From: DAOMOP01 sp035444405
GTDB taxonomy: Bacteria; Pseudomonadota; Gammaproteobacteria; Burkholderiales; Rhodocyclaceae
Length of the DNA: 6,284 nt
Reading direction: 5' to 3'
NCBI GenBank assembly: GCA_035444405.1
Contig: DAOMOP010000219.1
Coordinates: 1 to 6,284 of the forward strand
The notes under the pieces are model-generated. The model was not told the origin of the DNA. It was given only the letters and a program-made list of their open reading frames with translations, and did no database searches. Shown in pieces: positions 1 through 5,647 of the stretch; positions within the stretch are counted from its first letter, which is position 1, and the number at the start of each line of letters is the position of its first letter. A program made the position numbers and the translations under genes.

Positions 1-787
1 CATCCGCAAGCAACTGCTCGAGTACGACGACGTCGCCAACGACCAGCGCAAGGTCATCTACGAGCAGCGCAACGAGCTGCTCGGCAGCGAGGACATCTCC
101 GACACCATCCGCGCGATGCGCCAGGGCGTGCTGCACGACACCTTCCGCACCTACGTGCCGGCCGAAAGCGTGGAGGAGCAGTGGGACATCCCCGCGCTCG
201 AGCAGGCGCTGGCGTCCGAGTTCCAGCTCAAGCTGCCGGTCGGCGAATGGCTGAAGGCCGAGCCCAGCCTCGAGGACGAGGTGATGTTGCAGCGCATCGT
301 CGAGGCCGTCGACCAGGCGTATGCCGAGAAGACCGCGCGTGTCGACGCCGCCGCCTGGCACCAGTTCGAGCGCAACGTCATGCTGCAGAGCCTCGACAAC
401 CACTGGCGCGAGCACCTCGCGGCGCTCGACCACCTGCGCCAGGGCATCCATCTGCGCGGCTACGCGCAGAAGAATCCGAAGCAGGAATACAAGCGCGAGT
501 CCTTCGAGCTGTTCGAGGCGCTGCTCGACACCGTGCGCAAGGATGTCACCAAGCTGCTGATGACGGTGCAGATCCGCACCGAATCGCAGCTCGAAGAGGC
601 CGAGCGTCCGCCCGAGGTCGAGAACGTCGAATACCACCATTCGAGCTACGAGGAGGCGCTCGGCGGCGAGGACAAGGGCATGGCGAACCGGCCGCAGGTC
701 AATACCGTGCCCAAGGTCGGGCGCAATGACCCGTGCCCGTGCGGCTCGGGCAAGAAGTACAAGCACTGCCACGGCAAGCTCAGCTGA
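1..787 (+). CDS. secA: Protein translocase ATPase SecA, C-terminal part (5' end outside the window)
   Basis: SecA is the cytoplasmic ATPase motor that pushes unfolded preproteins through the SecYEG channel. The frame is open from base 2 and gives 261 residues before the TGA at 785-787. It begins with the hallmark LLEYDDVANDQRKVIYEQR. A helical wing segment follows (around the WDIPALEQAL stretch), then the helical scaffold motif LRQGIHLRGYAQ (434-469) and KQEYKRESFELF. A short acidic linker leads to the zinc-binding tail VGRNDPCPCGSGKKYKHCHG. Its metal ligands are Cys codons at 734, 740 and 767 and a His codon at 770, in the usual C-X-C-X8-C-H arrangement that also binds SecB and phospholipids. 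An ATG at 116 is internal, because homology continues upstream of it. The nucleotide-binding domains and preprotein crosslinking domain lie outside the window. The linker before the zinc tail looks shorter than in E. coli SecA. A hairpin terminator lies 28 bases after the stop. Confidence 0.98.
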   Translation, partial: IRKQLLEYDDVANDQRKVIYEQRNELLGSEDISDTIRAMRQGVLHDTFRTYVPAESVEEQWDIPALEQALASEFQLKLPVGEWLKAEPSLEDEVMLQRIVEAVDQAYAEKTARVDAAAWHQFERNVMLQSLDNHWREHLAALDHLRQGIHLRGYAQKNPKQEYKRESFELFEALLDTVRKDVTKLLMTVQIRTESQLEEAERPPEVENVEYHHSSYEEALGGEDKGMANRPQVNTVPKVGRNDPCPCGSGKKYKHCHGKLS

Positions 788-814
788 AGCGGCCACGTCG
801 CGCCCGCTACCGAG

Positions 815-837
815 ACGGCCCCGTTGCGGGCCGTTTT
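815..837 (+). terminator. Probable intrinsic terminator of secA
   Basis: A 7-bp perfect stem (ACGGCCC at 815-821 with GGGCCGT at 828-834) encloses a six-base loop and runs into a short T tract (TTTT at 834-837). It starts 27 bases after the secA stop codon, a normal position. The T run is short, so termination may be incomplete and some transcripts could read into argJ. Confidence 0.72.
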
Positions 838-853
838 CGATCGCACGGCCGGC

Positions 854-874
854 GCCCGCGAGCCTTGCGCGGGC
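854..874 (+). other. Second hairpin between secA and argJ
   Basis: GCCCGCG (854-860) pairs perfectly with CGCGGGC (868-874) around a seven-base loop. No T tract follows. It lies just upstream of the possible argJ -10 box, so it may be a back-up stop for secA read-through or simply GC-rich DNA that folds by chance. Confidence 0.35.
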
Positions 875-879
875 TGCGC

Positions 880-885
880 TAGAAT
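880..885 (+). promoter_or_regulatory. Possible -10 box of an argJ promoter
   Basis: TAGAAT at 880-885 stands out in GC-rich surroundings and lies about 50 bases before the argJ ATG, after the secA terminator. There is no convincing -35 hexamer at 16-18 bases: the nearest TTG (865-867) is too close. It is therefore a candidate only. No ARG-box operator was recognised nearby. Confidence 0.35.
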
Positions 886-934
886 GCTCGAGGCGACCGG
901 CATAGACCCAACACGTTCCTGACCGGAGACAGAA

Positions 935-2173
935 ATGGCCGTCAATCTTTCCACTCCCGCCGCCGCCGCTCTGAAGCCCGTGGCAGGTGTGTCGCTGGGG
1001 GTTGCCGAAGCGGGAATCCGCAAGCTCGGCCGCCGCGACCTGACCCTGATCGAGCTCGACGAGGGCAGCCGTGTCGCCGGTGTCTTCACGCGCAACCGCT
1101 TTTGTGCCGCCCCGGTGCAGGTCTGTCAGGAGCACCTGCGCGATCCGGAGATCCGCGCGCTGGTGATCAACACCGGCGTGGCCAACGCGGGTACCGGTGC
1201 CGAAGGGCTGGCCCGCGCCAACGCGACCTGCGACGCGGTGGCGCGCCTGCTCGAGATCGCGCCGCGTCAGGTGCTGCCGTTTTCGACCGGCGTGATTCTC
1301 GAGCCGCTGCCGGTCGAGCGCCTCGTCGCGGCGCTGCCGACGGCCAGGGCTGCGCTGCGGGCCGACGGCTGGCTCGATGCCGCGCACGCGATCATGACCA
1401 CCGACACGCTGCCGAAGGCCGCCTCGCGCACCGTCGAGATCGACGGCGTGACGGTGACGCTGACCGGCATCAGCAAGGGCGCCGGCATGATCAGGCCGAA
1501 CATGGCGACGATGCTCGGTTTCGTCGCGACCGATGCCGCCATCGCGCAGTCGGCGCTCGAAGCGCTGGTCGTCGAGGCGGCCGATCTGTCGTTCAACAGC
1601 ATCACCGTGGATGGCGACACCTCGACCAACGACTCTTTCATCCTGATCGCGACCGGGCAGGCCGAGCACGCCGAGATCGTCGACGTCGAGAGCGAGGCCT
1701 ATCGGGCCCTGCGCGAGGCCGTCGTCGCGCTGTCGGTCGAGCTTGCGCAGGCGATCGTGCGCGACGGCGAAGGGGCGACCAAGTTCATGACGATCGCGGT
1801 CGAAGGCGGTCGCAGCCGTGACGAGTGCCGCAAGGTCGCCTACGCGGTGGCGCATTCGCCGCTGGTCAAGACCGCATTCTTCGCCTCCGATCCGAACCTC
1901 GGGCGCATCCTCGCCGCCGTCGGCAACGCCGGTATCGAGGATCTCGACGCGGCGGCGTTGTCGGTGTGGCTCGGCAACGATGCCGAGTCGGTGCTGGTCG
2001 CCGAGCAGGGCGGGCGTGCGCAGAGCTACCGCGAAGAGGACGGCGCACGCGTGATGGCCGGGGCCGAGATCACGGTGCGCATCGACCTCGCGCGCGGCGA
2101 TGCGGCGGCGACGGTGTGGACCTGCGATTTCTCGTACGACTACGTCAGGATCAACGCCGACTACCGCAGCTGA
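935..2173 (+). CDS. argJ: ArgJ: glutamate N-acetyltransferase / amino-acid N-acetyltransferase
   Basis: ArgJ moves the acetyl group from N-acetylornithine to glutamate in the cyclic arginine pathway; bifunctional forms also acetylate glutamate from acetyl-CoA. The 412-residue length fits the family. The proenzyme cleaves itself between Ala191 and Thr192 in KGAGMIRPNMATML (residues 181-194); Thr192 (codon 1508-1510) becomes the N-terminal nucleophile of the beta chain. Thr118-Gly119 in FSTGVILEPLP are the expected oxyanion-hole residues. Other family blocks are VANAGTG (82-88), DGDTSTNDS (226-234), EGATKF (279-284), KTAFFASDPNLGRIL (312-326) and the C-terminal YDYVRINADYRS. The ATG at 935 has GGAGA at 925-929, five bases upstream, and the N-terminus matches the usual ArgJ start. 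It follows secA by 147 bases across a terminator, so it is probably transcribed at least partly on its own. Whether it is mono- or bifunctional cannot be read from the sequence. Confidence 0.97.
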   Translation: MAVNLSTPAAAALKPVAGVSLGVAEAGIRKLGRRDLTLIELDEGSRVAGVFTRNRFCAAPVQVCQEHLRDPEIRALVINTGVANAGTGAEGLARANATCDAVARLLEIAPRQVLPFSTGVILEPLPVERLVAALPTARAALRADGWLDAAHAIMTTDTLPKAASRTVEIDGVTVTLTGISKGAGMIRPNMATMLGFVATDAAIAQSALEALVVEAADLSFNSITVDGDTSTNDSFILIATGQAEHAEIVDVESEAYRALREAVVALSVELAQAIVRDGEGATKFMTIAVEGGRSRDECRKVAYAVAHSPLVKTAFFASDPNLGRILAAVGNAGIEDLDAAALSVWLGNDAESVLVAEQGGRAQSYREEDGARVMAGAEITVRIDLARGDAAATVWTCDFSYDYVRINADYRS

Positions 2174-2269
2174 CCGGGAGCCGGGTGGCGGCACGAATGC
2201 CGGCGTGACCGGTGGGGCCGCCTGTCGATGGCGGTGCTGCGTGCGGCACGCGGCGCAGCCGATGCCGCT
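2174..2269. other. Short convergent gap between argJ and apaG, no clear terminator
   Basis: This 96-base stretch separates two genes that point at each other. It has only weak GC-rich foldings, such as GCGGCA (2243-2248) with TGCCGC (2263-2268) around a 14-base loop, and no T tract on either strand. I see no convincing intrinsic terminator for either gene. Factor-dependent termination or overlapping 3' ends are likely. Confidence 0.4.
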
Positions 2270-2653
2270 TCAGTGCAGCACGCGCGGCATGGCCAGCGTG
2301 AAGGGCGGGATCGGCGCGTCGAAGCGGTGGCCGTCGGCGGCCACCATCTGGTAGCTGCCGTGCATCGTGCCGACCGGCGTCTCGAGCACCGAGCCGCTCG
2401 TGTAGCGGAACTGCTCTCCGGGGGCCAGCCGCGGCTGCTCGCCGATCACGCCTTCGCCGCGGACTTCCTGCTTGTGGCCGCTGCCGTCGGTGATGATCCA
2501 GTGGCGGCTGATCAGCTGCGCGGCCACCGCGCCCTTGTTGGTGATCGTGATGTGGTAGGCGAACACATAGCGGTTCGCGTCGGGATCCGACTGCGCCGCG
2601 ATGAATTCGGCGACGGCCTCGACCGCGATGCGATAGTTGTCCGAATCGCTCAT
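2270..2653 (-). CDS. apaG: ApaG (DUF525) protein, also called CorD
   Basis: The 127-residue product is a full-length ApaG, a small cytoplasmic protein with a fibronectin-III-like beta sandwich. Its biochemical role is unsettled; mutants of the Salmonella homologue (corD) have been linked to cobalt resistance and magnesium transport. Visible family marks are FAYHITITNKG (31-41), ISRHWIITDG (48-57), the glycine-rich GEGVIGEQP (66-74), then LAPGEQFRYTSG and TPVGTMHGSYQM (92-103), and the C-terminal IPPFTLAMP. The frame stays open upstream to 2812, but I chose the ATG at 2653. Homology begins there, 127 residues is the normal length, and AAGGA lies at 2665-2669 (11 bases upstream, slightly far). 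It is convergent with argJ and divergent from purB. It is not beside apaH or ksgA here, unlike in enterobacteria. Confidence 0.95.
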   Translation of the reverse strand: MSDSDNYRIAVEAVAEFIAAQSDPDANRYVFAYHITITNKGAVAAQLISRHWIITDGSGHKQEVRGEGVIGEQPRLAPGEQFRYTSGSVLETPVGTMHGSYQMVAADGHRFDAPIPPFTLAMPRVLH

Positions 2654-2784
2654 ACGTGTGGGGATCCTTGACTGCGGATGACTGGAACGGGCGGTGCCAG
2701 CGTTGCGGCGTGCATACGCGTGCCGCGCCGCCATGACGGCCTGCCGGGCCGCAGCGGCAGCGCGCCCGCCCGGCATTTGAACGG

Positions 2785-2790
2785 TAAAAT
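2785..2790 (+). promoter_or_regulatory. Probable -10 box of the purB promoter
   Basis: TAAAAT (2785-2790) sits in the only distinctly AT-rich patch of the window (about 2775-2800), 25 bases before the purB start. It would give a leader of roughly 20 bases. No good -35 hexamer is visible at the expected distance, because that stretch is almost pure G and C. No PurR-type operator was recognised. Confidence 0.45.
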
Positions 2791-2815
2791 AGCATTTTTG
2801 TCCGGGATGCACCTC

Positions 2816-4183
2816 ATGTCCGTTTCACCGCTTACTGCCCTTTCCCCGCTCGACGGCCGCTACCACGGCAAGGTTGAAGCGCTGCGCGAGCATTTCTCCG
2901 AGCATGGCCTGATCCGCAATCGTGTACGCGTCGAGGTGGCCTGGCTCAAGGCGCTCGCGGCCGAAGCGGCGCTCGCCGAGATCGCGCCGTTCTCGCGCGC
3001 GACCGTCGAGGAGCTCGACGCCCTCGTGGCCGGCTTCGCGACCCACGACAGCGACGCGGTCAAGGCCATCGAGGCGACCACCAATCACGACGTCAAGGCG
3101 ATCGAATACTGGCTCAAGCAGCGCCTGGCGCACAACGCCGAGGTGACGAAGGTGTCGGAGTTCATCCACTTCGCGTGCACCTCCGAGGACATCAACAACG
3201 CCTCGCACGCGCTGATGCTGCGCGAAGGGCGCGATGCGGTGCTGCTGCCGGCGCTCGACCAGGTCGTCGAGCGCTTTCGCGCGCTCGCGCACGCGCTCGC
3301 CGAGCTGCCGATGCTCTCGCGCACGCATGGGCAGCCGGCCAGCCCGACCACGCTCGGCAAGGAGATGGCGAACATCGCCGCGCGCCTGATGCGCGCCCGG
3401 GCGGCGATCGCCACCGTGCAGCTGAGCGCGAAGTTCAACGGCGCGGTCGGCAACTACAACGCCCACCTCGCGGCGTGGCCCGACTTCGACTGGGAGTCGT
3501 TCAACCGGCATTTCATCGAGTCGCTCGGACTCGAGTTCAATGCCTACACGATCCAGATCGAACCGCACGACGCGATGGCCGAACTCTTCGACGCGGTGGC
3601 GCGTGCGAACACGATCCTGATCGACGCGTGCCGCGACCTGTGGATGTACATCTCGCTCGGCTATTTCAAGCAGAAGCTCAAGGAGGGCGAGGTCGGCTCG
3701 TCGACGATGCCGCACAAGGTCAATCCGATCGACTTCGAGAACGCCGAGGGCAATCTCGGCATCGCCAACGGCGTGCTGCGCCACTTCTCCGAGAAGCTGC
3801 CGATCTCGCGCATGCAGCGCGATCTGACCGACTCGACGGTGCTGCGCAACATGGGTGTCGGCTTCGGCCACACGCTGCTCGCGCTCGATTCGTGCCTGCG
3901 CGGACTCGGCAAGCTCGAAGCCGATCCGGCCCGCCTTGCCGCCGATCTCGATGACGCATGGGAAGTGCTGGCCGAGCCGGTGCAGACCGTGATGCGGCGC
4001 TTCGCGATCGAAAACCCGTACGAGCAGCTCAAGGCGATGACGCGCGGCAAGGCGATCACGCGCGAGGCTTTGCACGCCTTCGTGCGCGCGCTGGCGATCC
4101 CCGACGCCGAGCGCGAGCGCCTGCTCGCGATGACGCCGGCAAGCTACGTCGGCAAGGCCGCAGCGCTCGCGCAGCGCATCTGA
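2816..4183 (+). CDS. purB: Adenylosuccinate lyase PurB
   Basis: PurB releases fumarate in two steps of purine synthesis: SAICAR to AICAR, and adenylosuccinate to AMP. It works as a cytoplasmic homotetramer of the fumarase/aspartase superfamily. The protein has 455 residues, matching the E. coli type (456). The start block is LTALSPLDGRY, followed by TTNHDVKAIEYWLK (88-101) and FACTSEDINN (119-128). SRTHGQP (168-174) carries the catalytic His171, and the superfamily signature GSSTMPHKVNP (294-304) carries the catalytic Ser295; both fall at the same numbers as in E. coli. LTDSTVLRN and AEPVQTVMRR mark the C-terminal domain. I chose the ATG at 2816 over upstream ATGs at 2678 and 2807: it restores the family N-terminus and has GGGA (2804-2807) eight bases upstream. 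The DUF2322-like gene follows on the same strand after 116 bases. Confidence 0.97.
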   Translation: MSVSPLTALSPLDGRYHGKVEALREHFSEHGLIRNRVRVEVAWLKALAAEAALAEIAPFSRATVEELDALVAGFATHDSDAVKAIEATTNHDVKAIEYWLKQRLAHNAEVTKVSEFIHFACTSEDINNASHALMLREGRDAVLLPALDQVVERFRALAHALAELPMLSRTHGQPASPTTLGKEMANIAARLMRARAAIATVQLSAKFNGAVGNYNAHLAAWPDFDWESFNRHFIESLGLEFNAYTIQIEPHDAMAELFDAVARANTILIDACRDLWMYISLGYFKQKLKEGEVGSSTMPHKVNPIDFENAEGNLGIANGVLRHFSEKLPISRMQRDLTDSTVLRNMGVGFGHTLLALDSCLRGLGKLEADPARLAADLDDAWEVLAEPVQTVMRRFAIENPYEQLKAMTRGKAITREALHAFVRALAIPDAERERLLAMTPASYVGKAAALAQRI

Positions 4184-4288
4184 CGGCACGGCCGCCGACA
4201 TCGACGGCCGCGCCGATCCCAGGCCCCGGGCACGCACGGCTCGCGCGTGAGCGTTGCGACGGGGCCGCACGGACCGGCTTTACTTCAC

Positions 4289-4294
4289 AAGGAG
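4289..4294 (+). promoter_or_regulatory. Strong ribosome binding site of the DUF2322-like gene
   Basis: AAGGAG lies five bases before the ATG at 4300. It is the best Shine-Dalgarno match in the window and fixes the start of the small gene inside a much longer open frame that begins within purB. Confidence 0.8.
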
Positions 4295-4299
4295 TGGCA

Positions 4300-4617
4300 A
4301 TGGCGTTTGCCGACAACCTCAAGCAGCTGCCCAAGGTTTCGCACCTGGTGGCGCTGAACCTGATCGGCGCGGACGACGCGGTCGTCGCGACGATCGAGAA
4401 CAGGCCGGGCCAGGCCGGCTCACTGGCGGTCTATAACCACCTCGCGCAGCTCTATGGCGCGATCGGTGCGGAAGCGGCGCGAAAAGGGCTCGAGCTCTAT
4501 GCTGAGCATACCGACGATGCCCGCGAGCATCCCGGCAAGCATCCGAACATCGACCGCCTGATCGGGCTGATCGAACGCGGCGAGACGCTGCGCGTCAAGC
4601 AGGTCTTCGCCGTCTGA
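4300..4617 (+). CDS. Small conserved protein of unknown function, DUF2322-like
   Basis: This gene encodes 105 residues. From memory it resembles the DUF2322 family of short proteobacterial proteins, which has no known function; the assignment rests on recognition, not a search. The open frame extends upstream into purB, but the AAGGAG five bases before this ATG and the small-protein length fix the start. The sequence shows no signal peptide, membrane segment or cysteine and looks like a soluble cytoplasmic protein. Blocks likely to be conserved are IENRPGQAGSLAVYNHL (32-48), LELYAEHTDDAREHPGKHP (64-82) and NIDRLIGLIERGE (83-95), with a basic end (LRVKQVFAV). The histidine- and acid-rich middle (Glu69, His70, Asp72, Asp73, Glu76, His77, His81) could bind a metal or ligand, but that is speculation. 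It lies 116 bases after purB without an obvious terminator, so co-transcription with purB is possible. It converges on secF. Confidence 0.85.
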   Translation: MAFADNLKQLPKVSHLVALNLIGADDAVVATIENRPGQAGSLAVYNHLAQLYGAIGAEAARKGLELYAEHTDDAREHPGKHPNIDRLIGLIERGETLRVKQVFAV

Positions 4618-4682
4618 CGGACGCGCGGCGTTCCGCTCACGCGCGGCCGCGGTGGGGCCGCGCGTGAGCGGGCGGCCGTCCG
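4618..4682. terminator. Long GC-rich inverted repeat, probable two-way transcription barrier
   Basis: CCGCTCACGCGCGGCC (4633-4648) and its exact reverse complement (4656-4671) form a 16-bp perfect stem around a seven-base loop. An outer pair, CGGACG (4618-4623) with CGTCCG (4677-4682), could extend it across an internal loop. The structure begins at the first base after the DUF2322-like stop and ends four bases before the secF stop, filling the gap between the convergent genes. Neither strand has a T tract after the stem, so it is not a standard intrinsic terminator. A shared 3'-end stabiliser or factor-assisted terminator is plausible. Confidence 0.6.
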
Positions 4683-4686
4683 CCGG

Positions 4687-5619
4687 TCAGACCACCGCTT
4701 CCTGCTTTTCCTTCTTCGGCTTGACGAACTGCTCGCGCGACACGCCCAGCCACATCACGATCGGGCTCGACACCAGCATCGACGAATACATGCCGAAGAT
4801 GATGCTGATCGCCAGTGCCAGCGAGAAGTAGTGCAGCGCCTCGCCACCGAAGATCAGCATCGTGAACACCACCATCAACGTCGTGCTATGGGTGATGACG
4901 GTTCGCGAGATCACGCGCGTGATCGCGTGATCGATGACCTGCGGCGTCGTCATGCCGCGCTTCTTCTTGAAGGTCTCGCGGATGCGGTCGAAGATGATCA
5001 CGGTCTCATTGACCGAGTAGCCCAGCGCGGCCAGCACCGCCGCCAGCACGGGAAGCGAGAAGTCCCACTGGAACAGCGCGAAGAAGCCCAGGATGACGAT
5101 CATGTCGTGCAGGATCGCGACGATCGCCGCCACCGCGAAGCGCCACTCGAAGCGCAGCGCGAGGTAGATCATGATCCCGATCAGCACGAACAGCAGTGCC
5201 AGCGCACCGTCGGCGGCGAGCTCGTCACCGATCTGGGGGCCGACGTACTCGACGCGGCGCAGCTCCGGCTTCGGACCGTCGATGGTCTGCAAGGCCTGCA
5301 TGATGGTCTCGGACACGCTGTCGGAGTCTAGATCCGCGCGCGTCGGCAGGCGTATCAGCACGTCGCGCGTGCCGCCGAAATGCTGCACCTGCGCTTCGGC
5401 GAAGCCTGCGCCGGTGATCGCTTCACGGATCGGATCGACCTGCACGGCCTGCGGGTAATTGACTTCGACCAGCGTGCCGCCGGTGAACTCCACCGAAAGG
5501 TTGAGCCCGCGCGCCAGCAGGAAGAAGACTGCGAGCACGACCATGACGATGGAAAAGACGTTGAACTTCAGTGCATGGCGCGTGAAGGGCAGATCGTTAT
5601 TGACGCGGAAAAATTCCAT
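4687..5619 (-). CDS. secF: Protein translocase subunit SecF
   Basis: SecF pairs with SecD in the inner membrane to form the SecDF complex, which uses the proton motive force to help late stages of export through SecYEG. The 310-residue protein has the SecF plan. Membrane segment 1 (about 19-36) is followed by the periplasmic domain opening with VEFTGGTLVEV (43-53), then VGPQIGDEL (126-134) and five more membrane segments (about 138-157, 161-182, 188-208, 241-258, 264-291). GYSVNETVIIFDRIRE (200-215) and ISRTVITHSTTL (237-248) are the core motifs. By motif alignment, Arg239 matches Arg671 and Glu205 the position of Asp637 of Thermus SecDF, residues tied to proton transport. The lysine-rich tail (KPKKEKQE) is cytoplasmic. 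The ATG at 5619 has AAGGA (5627-5631) seven bases upstream. It lies 28 bases after secD, surely in one operon. Confidence 0.97.
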   Translation of the reverse strand: MEFFRVNNDLPFTRHALKFNVFSIVMVVLAVFFLLARGLNLSVEFTGGTLVEVNYPQAVQVDPIREAITGAGFAEAQVQHFGGTRDVLIRLPTRADLDSDSVSETIMQALQTIDGPKPELRRVEYVGPQIGDELAADGALALLFVLIGIMIYLALRFEWRFAVAAIVAILHDMIVILGFFALFQWDFSLPVLAAVLAALGYSVNETVIIFDRIRETFKKKRGMTTPQVIDHAITRVISRTVITHSTTLMVVFTMLIFGGEALHYFSLALAISIIFGMYSSMLVSSPIVMWLGVSREQFVKPKKEKQEAVV

Positions 5620-5647
5620 GATCGAATCCTTTGCCGTCGGGTGGCCG

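Noticed and set aside
2654..2812. N-terminal extension of apaG by 53 residues
   Set aside because: ApaG proteins are normally about 125 residues and homology starts at the ATG at 2653. The extension is Ala/Arg-rich and covers the divergent promoter region.
2678..2815. Longer purB start, adding 46 residues
   Set aside because: The added sequence has no resemblance to PurB, covers the probable promoter and would make the protein longer than the family. The ATG at 2807 also lacks a spaced ribosome binding site.
4189..4210. Hairpin CGGCCG / CGGCCG just after purB as a terminator
   Set aside because: The stem is only 6 bp of a self-complementary word common in GC-rich DNA, with a 10-base loop and no T tract.
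2825..4270. A 481-codon open frame on the minus strand across purB
   Set aside because: It lies opposite a fully conserved purB with catalytic motifs. The product is Arg/His/Glu-rich low-complexity sequence with no family features, as expected from antisense of GC-rich coding DNA.
3958..4299. Upstream extension of the DUF2322-like frame into purB
   Set aside because: It overlaps the C-terminal coding sequence of purB in another frame and is Arg/Ala-rich. A strong AAGGAG precedes the ATG at 4300.
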